Assembly (NCBI RefSeq): GCF_019972155.1
Contig: NZ_BOVL01000004.1
Span: 92,254-156,253 of the forward strand
From: Bradyrhizobium sp. RD5-C2
GTDB lineage: Bacteria; Pseudomonadota; Alphaproteobacteria; Rhizobiales; Xanthobacteraceae
Direction: 5' to 3'
Length of the DNA stretch: 64,000 bases
Part shown: piece by piece, positions 57,439 to 64,000 of the stretch
Layout of the letters: every line of letters starts with the position of its first letter
How positions within the stretch are numbered: position 1 is the first letter of the stretch
The notes under the pieces: model-generated
Database searches by the model: none
The model's input: only the letters and a program-made list of their open reading frames with translations
What the model was told of the DNA's origin: nothing
Translations under genes and position numbers: made by a program

Positions 57439-58836
57439 TCACGGCTCGCGCAACGCTTCCTGCGTCACCGGAAGCATCAGGCCGAGCATGTATGTTAGCA
57501 CGGTCCGCTGACCAACCTTAATATCGGCGGTTACGGGCATGCCTGGCGTGAGTTGGAAACCGGCCGGCACGCCATGCAGGGCCACGCGATCAATACTGAT
57601 CCGAGTGCGGTAAAATGGTTCCAGGTTCGTCGTCGGAATGGCACTGGTGGGATTGCGCGCCTCAACCTGGGCATTGAAGCTATCCGGACTCACGATTCGT
57701 ACGGCTCCCTCCGCCATCCCGTACTGGGAAAATGGAAACGTGTCGAACTTGACGGACACGGGATCCTTGACATGCACGAAGCCGTTATCTTTGCCCGCAA
57801 TGTTGGCCTCGACCTCAAGTGGCGCGTCCGCAGGCACGAGCGTAATGAATTGCTGCCCCGACTGCATGACGGAACCCACCGAAACCTTTGCAACGGATTG
57901 CACGATCGCATCAAGCCCGGCGCGGATCTCGACCAATTTGCGTCGCAGGTTAGCTTTGGTCAGCAACTCCCGCGTGTCGGCTGCCTTGACACTAATCTCC
58001 TGCAACTTCTGCGAAGCTTCCGCCTTCCAGCCGCGGACGTAGGCGTCACGGTCCGAAGCAAGGGCCGATTGATCGCGCTTCGCCCCCTCCCCGGTAGCGA
58101 CCGCGTTGGAAAGCGACCGCTGCATTTCAACGCGTGTATCCTTGGCGATCAGCGAGTTCAGCCGACTTCCGGTTTGGGTCGCCTCCAGCTGCTTACGCAT
58201 ATCCTCGATGCTCTGAGCCACACCGAGGCGCTCGCGATAGCCCACAGCATCGGATTCCGATCTCGCTATCACGGAGTTCAGTTCCTGCAGCCGGTGCTCG
58301 TAGTTTTCGATCTTGGAATCGAATTGCGCTTTTCGGTGACTGAAAATCGAAGCCTGCAGGGCCCAATTCGGATCATCGCCGGAGTAGGTGAACGGTTGGC
58401 CATCCGCCTCGGCACGCAGACGCGCGAGTTCGGGCTCAAGGCTGTTCAGTTGCCCCTCGAGGGCCACTCGATCTGCTTCGGCGAAGGTCGGATCGAGGCG
58501 CGCCAGCACATCGCCCGCCCGGACATGCTGGCCCTCGCTTACGTCGATCGAACGGACGATCGCCGTTTCCAGCGGTTGAACGAGGATGGTGGAAGATTGC
58601 GAGACCACCAGACCGCGCGCAGTGATGACCTGATCGACGGGCAATACCCCCGCAACAAGGACCATAGCAGCGACCATGCTGGAGACGATCCAAATCGTGC
58701 CACGTGCGGAGCGCGGTACGGGAGCATTGATGATCGCCGTCGACGGTTGCTGAAACTCAAGGATCACCGGCAGCGTCGGATCGTTCCTCTTCGCCCTGGT
58801 CGGTAGCGGCAGCAAATTGGCTTGGACTTCGCTCAT
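57439..58836 (-). CDS. HlyD family type I secretion membrane-fusion protein
   Basis: Periplasmic adaptor linking an ABC exporter to an outer-membrane TolC channel. N-terminal cytosolic stretch, one membrane helix (GTIWIVSSMVAAMVLVAGVL), lipoyl half-motifs (VQPLETAIVRSIDVSEGQHV and IRAGLDAIVQSVAKVSVGSV), a long coiled-coil hairpin (about 140-310), and the HlyD C-terminal signature region ending GMPVTADIKVGQRTVLTYML. 465 residues. Overlaps the ABC gene by four bases (ATGA). Confidence 0.94.
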   Translation of the reverse strand: MSEVQANLLPLPTRAKRNDPTLPVILEFQQPSTAIINAPVPRSARGTIWIVSSMVAAMVLVAGVLPVDQVITARGLVVSQSSTILVQPLETAIVRSIDVSEGQHVRAGDVLARLDPTFAEADRVALEGQLNSLEPELARLRAEADGQPFTYSGDDPNWALQASIFSHRKAQFDSKIENYEHRLQELNSVIARSESDAVGYRERLGVAQSIEDMRKQLEATQTGSRLNSLIAKDTRVEMQRSLSNAVATGEGAKRDQSALASDRDAYVRGWKAEASQKLQEISVKAADTRELLTKANLRRKLVEIRAGLDAIVQSVAKVSVGSVMQSGQQFITLVPADAPLEVEANIAGKDNGFVHVKDPVSVKFDTFPFSQYGMAEGAVRIVSPDSFNAQVEARNPTSAIPTTNLEPFYRTRISIDRVALHGVPAGFQLTPGMPVTADIKVGQRTVLTYMLGLMLPVTQEALREP

Positions 58837-61700
58837 GGTTCGTTCGCTCCGCCCGAGACCAGCTTCGGCGTAACGGACTGGCGCGCCGGCTCGCTATGGC
58901 GGTTTTGCTGGTTCCAAAGCTGTCGATAGATGGCGCAACGCTCGACCAAAACATTGTGTGCGCCGCAATCGACGATCTTACCCTGATCCAGGACCAGAAT
59001 CTGATCGCAGCCAACCAATGACGACAGCCGGTGTGAAACGATGATCATCGTCCGTCCGCTCGCAATGCGCTCGAGGTTGGCCGTCACGACAGCTTCGCTT
59101 TCGGGATCGAGGGCACTGGTCGCTTCGTCCAATACCAGGATGCGGGGATCGGTGATGAGCGCTCGTGCGATCGCCAACCGCTGTCGTTGTCCGCCAGACA
59201 GGTTCGGAGATCCTTCCTCTATGTAGGTCTCAAAGCCATTGGGCATCCGCTCGATGAATTCCTCAGCGCCGGCGAGCCTTGCAGCATAGACAGCATCCGA
59301 TAACGTCAAGCCCGGTCGACCGGCGATAATGTTATCTCTGATGGAGCCACGAAACAGGAAGTTCTCCTGCAAGACGACACCGAGGCTTTGCCGAAGGTGA
59401 CGCAGATCAACATCGCGTAGGTCTGCGCCATCGATCTTCACGAATCCCTTATAGTCACGATTGATTCCCTGCAGTAGGCGCGTAACCGTCGACTTGCCCG
59501 ATCCGCTGCGACCCACGATGCCCAGCGTCGATCCGGCCGGAACCGAGAAGCTGATCCTGTCGAGCGCCGGGATAGTCGTGTTGAGGTAAGTGAAGCTGAC
59601 GTCCTGGAAGGCTATTTCGCCTGCGAACTTCGGTCTGAGGCCCGCCGCTCGCGCGCTGCTCTCGGCCGGCCGATTAAGTACGGAACTTGCCTCTCCGATC
59701 GCCGCCCCAACCTCCTCATAGTCCTCGATCAACCGCGCCAGCCCAACGAGTGGCTGGGCAACCCGCGCACTCAGCATCAGGAACGCGAATAATCCGCCCA
59801 CCATGTAGCCTGACGAGTCGTTCATCGCCAGATACGCACCGAGCATGGTCGTGCCGAGCACCATGAAGCGCTCGATCGGCGTAACCAAAGTCTGCGGCCA
59901 GTTGGACAGACGGCCGAATTCCAGCCGCCATTTGCCGGCCTCTGCAATCCGCTCATCCCAAAGAGCGCGACGTTGTGGCTCGAGAGCCAAAGCCTTGACC
60001 GTCTTGATGCCCACGATCGTCTCGCCGAGCGTCGCCGACTTCCAGGTCTCGGCGGTAGCGACCCGTCCGTACATCTCGCGCATCGGCTTCAGGAATGCGA
60101 TGATGATCAACAAGATTGCGCCGGCGCAGCCGAGCACAATGCTAGCCAGGATCGGGCTGAGATAGAACAGGAACGGGAGCAGCACGCAAAGCGTCATCAG
60201 GTCGAGAAACGTCGTCAGAAGGCGGCCGGTCAGAAATTCGCGAACACGATAGACCTGCGCGATACGGTACATCGTTTCACCCGCAGGATGTCGCTCGAAG
60301 TAATCGAGCGGCAGGCGAAGCAGCCGGTTGAAGACGTGCAGATTGAGTTTTGCATCAAGCCGGGCGCCGACCACCGCGATGATATGACGTCGCGCATGTC
60401 CCAAAAGGGCCTCATAGACGATCACGACCGTCATGACGGCGGCGAGCATGACCAAGGTGGACGTACTGTGGAATTGCAGGACCTTGTTGACCATCGTCAT
60501 CACCAGAAGCGGTGGGAAGATGGTCAGGAAGCTGATGGTGAGCGAAGCAATACCGATGTCCCGCAACAAGCGCCGTTCATGCAGAACGAGATCGAAAAGC
60601 CAGCGCAGGTCAAACGGCGCGTCGGCTGCTACGCGGCTTCGGCTCGCGCGCACCAGGATGGCTTCGCCGTTCCACACCTGCGAAAGGCGCAACTCGTCGA
60701 CGGGAACGGCCCCGTCCGCAGCAGCGCCGGGATCCCTGAGCATGACGATATTCTGATCGGCGTTCGCACCAACCATGAGCGCAGCGCTACCGTCGGCAAA
60801 CAACAAGATGACGGGCCCGGCTTCGCTCATCCCGAGCAATTGGCGCCAGCTGGTTCGTACCGCGCGAGACCATAGGCCGGCATTCTGCGCCCAGGCCGAG
60901 AGCGCTGCAGCCGATGGATAGATTTCGGATTCACCAGTTCTCAATTCTGCGACGTCGAGCTCGACGCCATGATGACGCGCGACCTGGACAACCGCTTGCA
61001 ATCGCGCCTGGTATTGCGGACTGCGTTGCGCTTCCAGGCGATTGATCGAAGGCACTTGTTGCGGACCAACTCCGATTGATTTCGGCTCGGATGAGACGGC
61101 CCGCGGCTTTGACCGAGCCTCTACCTTGACCTTTGCGGCGAGATTCGCGCAAAACCGTTGCGCGGAGAGGCGTGCGCGGACGCCGAGGTCGATCAATAAC
61201 TCGCTTCGTCCACGGAGAGAATCCATGAATGAATGCAGGTGATCGGACCATCGCGTTGCGAATTGCGCTTTCGTCGCTTTCCATGAGGCACGTCGCGATG
61301 CTCTCGGCTTTTGGGTAACGTGTGGACGGCCCTTCGGACGTGCAGTAGCAATATCCGGTGACACCACAACCTGCGGCCTGTCGTCGTGCTGCACGGGGAT
61401 GACGTTCAGATCGCCGCGTATATTGAACGACTGTGTTCGCGCCGGTGCCGTTACGCCAGGGCGGGCCTGCCCTTCCACGCGCCACACCGCCTCATCGAAA
61501 TCACTTTTCTCATTGTCGACTTGGGCTTGCGACAGATCGATTCGGGCGGCTAGCCGGCTCTCCAAAAGGGCGCGTGCCCGGCTGTAAAGCGCGTTGCGCG
61601 ACGCCTCGTCGCTCGCCGACAGATCGTCAATGGCGTTCTGCAGCAAGCGGACATACTTGCCTGGCCCTGGCTCCCCAAAGGCGCCCCTATGCGGGTCCAC
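58833..61700 (-). CDS. type I secretion ABC exporter with C39-like domain and long N-terminal extension
   Basis: Inner-membrane ATPase/permease of a type I secretion system. About residues 1-210 form an unusual extension beginning near GKYVRLLQNAIDDLSASDE. A C39-peptidase-like domain follows (about 230-352) without the catalytic Cys (QARLQAVVQVARHHGVELD), as in HlyB-type exporters. The membrane domain spans about 365-640. The ATPase has Walker A GIVGRSGSGKSTVTRLL, LSGGQRQRLAIARAL and ILVLDEATSALD. GTG at 61700 follows GGAGGG; a TTG at 61754 would add 18 residues. About 955 residues, against about 710 for HlyB. Confidence 0.93.
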   Translation of the reverse strand: MDPHRGAFGEPGPGKYVRLLQNAIDDLSASDEASRNALYSRARALLESRLAARIDLSQAQVDNEKSDFDEAVWRVEGQARPGVTAPARTQSFNIRGDLNVIPVQHDDRPQVVVSPDIATARPKGRPHVTQKPRASRRASWKATKAQFATRWSDHLHSFMDSLRGRSELLIDLGVRARLSAQRFCANLAAKVKVEARSKPRAVSSEPKSIGVGPQQVPSINRLEAQRSPQYQARLQAVVQVARHHGVELDVAELRTGESEIYPSAAALSAWAQNAGLWSRAVRTSWRQLLGMSEAGPVILLFADGSAALMVGANADQNIVMLRDPGAAADGAVPVDELRLSQVWNGEAILVRASRSRVAADAPFDLRWLFDLVLHERRLLRDIGIASLTISFLTIFPPLLVMTMVNKVLQFHSTSTLVMLAAVMTVVIVYEALLGHARRHIIAVVGARLDAKLNLHVFNRLLRLPLDYFERHPAGETMYRIAQVYRVREFLTGRLLTTFLDLMTLCVLLPFLFYLSPILASIVLGCAGAILLIIIAFLKPMREMYGRVATAETWKSATLGETIVGIKTVKALALEPQRRALWDERIAEAGKWRLEFGRLSNWPQTLVTPIERFMVLGTTMLGAYLAMNDSSGYMVGGLFAFLMLSARVAQPLVGLARLIEDYEEVGAAIGEASSVLNRPAESSARAAGLRPKFAGEIAFQDVSFTYLNTTIPALDRISFSVPAGSTLGIVGRSGSGKSTVTRLLQGINRDYKGFVKIDGADLRDVDLRHLRQSLGVVLQENFLFRGSIRDNIIAGRPGLTLSDAVYAARLAGAEEFIERMPNGFETYIEEGSPNLSGGQRQRLAIARALITDPRILVLDEATSALDPESEAVVTANLERIASGRTMIIVSHRLSSLVGCDQILVLDQGKIVDCGAHNVLVERCAIYRQLWNQQNRHSEPARQSVTPKLVSGGANEP

Positions 61701-61834
61701 GGTCACCCTCCAAAATCGACAACAGAATGAATTTTCTTCGCTGTATCCCGGCAATCTAGACGAATTCGATGGGCCGTAATACCGAAATCCCCGCCATTGG
61801 TTGATGCGCTTGGGACCCCGTTTTCACCCACGTT

Positions 61835-62725
61835 TCACCCGATCGCGAACAATTGCCTTAGCCGGGATGGCAATTCGCCGGTGGAACCAATCGCAACACA
61901 GCTTTCTGTCCATAAGTCGAGATAGCGCTCGATCGGAACGGATGTCCGTTCCGGCCAGCGGTTCAAGGCTCCCAGATCATCGAGGCAGGCCGGTTTGCCC
62001 ACCTTGACGTCCTCGTAGATATGAAGGACGCCGACCACGGCGGGGCCCCACGGAACTTCCTTTCCTGATCTGGCTTCCAGCTTCGTTCGATTTGTGCGGA
62101 ACCACTCGGCCGGTGAAAGATCGTCAGCTTTGAACTTGTCCAGCAGCGCTGAGCCATATTGACGAATGGCGCGGGCAAATCCTGCGTCTCCCGCAAATGG
62201 CGGCGATCGCTCCCAACTGCCGGTTAGCAGCCGCAGACCGCGAACCGAAAATGTCTCCACCAGCACCTCCTCGAGCCATTGTGTCGGAGGCTGGGGTTTC
62301 GCGGAGAACTGCCAGCTGTTGCACAACACGTGCCCGAGCTCATGACCGAATTGATAGGCGAGCCTGCACCAATCCGCATACCCGACGTTCACGACGATCG
62401 ACGCCATGTCAGGTTGGTCGCTGTGCAACCAGATCGCCGGCGTGACTTCGTCGCGATTTTCGATACGGATCTTCTTGGGTTGCCGATCCGACAGCAATCG
62501 CAATCCTGATAGATCGACCTCCCGGATGCGGTTGAGCACGCGCATCACGGCATCGGTCGGCGCCGCATGCCAATCGCCCGATAATTCGATCGGACCACTC
62601 AGCAGGCCTTCAGTCGGAGCGATCTCGCGTCCGAGAGCCCTCCTGCTGCCTTCCATGGCGACAACGGCCGCGCTGCTCGCGAGAACGAGGAAGCGTCGGC
62701 GGTCGATCAGGGCAGTGCCAGCCAT
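61835..62725 (-). CDS. Tat-exported putative zinc metallopeptidase (HExxH)
   Basis: 296 residues. A twin-arginine signal (DRRRFLVLASSAAVVAMEG) implies folded export. The zincin motif HELGH is at residues 128-132 (YQFGHELGHVLCNSW), with WLEEVLVETFS 20-25 residues on giving a likely third ligand (gluzincin pattern). No family recognised beyond this. It lies between the collagen-like gene and the ABC exporter, so it may process the collagen or act on the surface. A 134-base gap separates it from the ABC start. Confidence 0.75.
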   Translation of the reverse strand: MAGTALIDRRRFLVLASSAAVVAMEGSRRALGREIAPTEGLLSGPIELSGDWHAAPTDAVMRVLNRIREVDLSGLRLLSDRQPKKIRIENRDEVTPAIWLHSDQPDMASIVVNVGYADWCRLAYQFGHELGHVLCNSWQFSAKPQPPTQWLEEVLVETFSVRGLRLLTGSWERSPPFAGDAGFARAIRQYGSALLDKFKADDLSPAEWFRTNRTKLEARSGKEVPWGPAVVGVLHIYEDVKVGKPACLDDLGALNRWPERTSVPIERYLDLWTESCVAIGSTGELPSRLRQLFAIG

Positions 62726-62751
62726 CGGCTACTCTCGGCCTGGTCGAACAA

Positions 62752-62780
62752 GAAGCCAGGGATGCGCGATCCCTGGCTTC
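62752..62780 (-). terminator. hairpin between collagen-like and metallopeptidase genes
   Basis: Perfect 12-base stem GAAGCCAGGGAT / ATCCCTGGCTTC with a 5-base loop, 30 bases after the collagen-like stop and 27 before the metallopeptidase start. On the minus strand it is followed by TTGTTCG, a weak T-run. It could cut transcription after the collagen gene and lower the level of downstream mRNA. Confidence 0.6.
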
Positions 62781-62809
62781 GTTGTCAGTCGTTTCTTTAG
62801 CCGCCGACC

Positions 62810-64000
<1,191 letters not shown>

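Overview
The window is a high-GC alphaproteobacterial chromosome segment, most likely Bradyrhizobium or a close relative in the Nitrobacteraceae. The evidence is the gene order pcm-tolC-popZ-valS, the run dusB(nifR3)-ntrB-ntrC-ntrY-ntrX-hfq-hflX, a fused ispDF, a BA14K protein and palindromic intergenic repeats of Rhizobiales type. No rRNA or CRISPR array is present, and only one tRNA gene was found.

Layout. Positions 1-32500 are mainly core genome: isoaspartate methyltransferase, a TolC-family outer-membrane protein, PopZ, ValS, 3-methyladenine glycosylase, LipA, a P-loop kinase, a COQ10/RatA protein, BA14K, CinA, IspDF, the nitrogen-regulation block (dusB, ntrBC, ntrYX), hfq-hflX, a Tat-exported FAD oxidoreductase, mgtE, a LysR/SMP-30 divergent pair, mazG, queC, a cobalt-type nitrile hydratase operon, an enoyl-CoA hydratase and a DUF763 protein. 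Positions 32500-40300 hold a degenerate L,D-transpeptidase, a TRAP transporter (DctP plus fused DctQM) followed by an acyl-CoA ligase, and a nitroreductase-MarR operon with a 22-bp palindromic operator. Positions 40221-49954 hold an lpxA gene outside its usual lipid A operon, then the minus-strand housekeeping run rlpA / dacC-tmk-holB-metG-tatD-MBL hydrolase, interrupted by one plus-strand alpha/beta hydrolase. Positions 50300-55600 are a low-density accessory zone: several single-helix mini-proteins, Nudix, LMW phosphatase, cspA, an NTF2-like protein, and a tRNA-Ser(UGA) flanked by two integrase fragments inside ~340-bp direct repeats. Positions 55648-64000 form a minus-strand cluster that runs off the right edge: a collagen-like Gly-X-Thr repeat protein, a Tat-exported HExxH metallopeptidase, a type I secretion ABC exporter with a C39-like domain, an HlyD adaptor and a Sel1-repeat protein.

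How the genes work together. ntrBC/ntrYX set nitrogen-responsive transcription. The TRAP genes plus ligase look like an uptake-and-activation unit for an organic acid. The nitrile hydratase genes convert nitriles to amides, but no amidase is seen nearby. The right-hand cluster reads as an export system for a bacterial collagen, probably using a TolC-type outer-membrane partner encoded elsewhere, possibly the one at 909-2309.

Most notable: the collagen/T1SS/metallopeptidase cluster; a D-amino-acid-oxidase-like protein whose conserved blocks are in circularly permuted order; a methionyl-tRNA synthetase with a ~146-residue histone H1-like Lys/Ala tail; the scarred tRNA-Ser integration site; and the set of mini membrane proteins. 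All calls come from reading the sequence; no database search was run.
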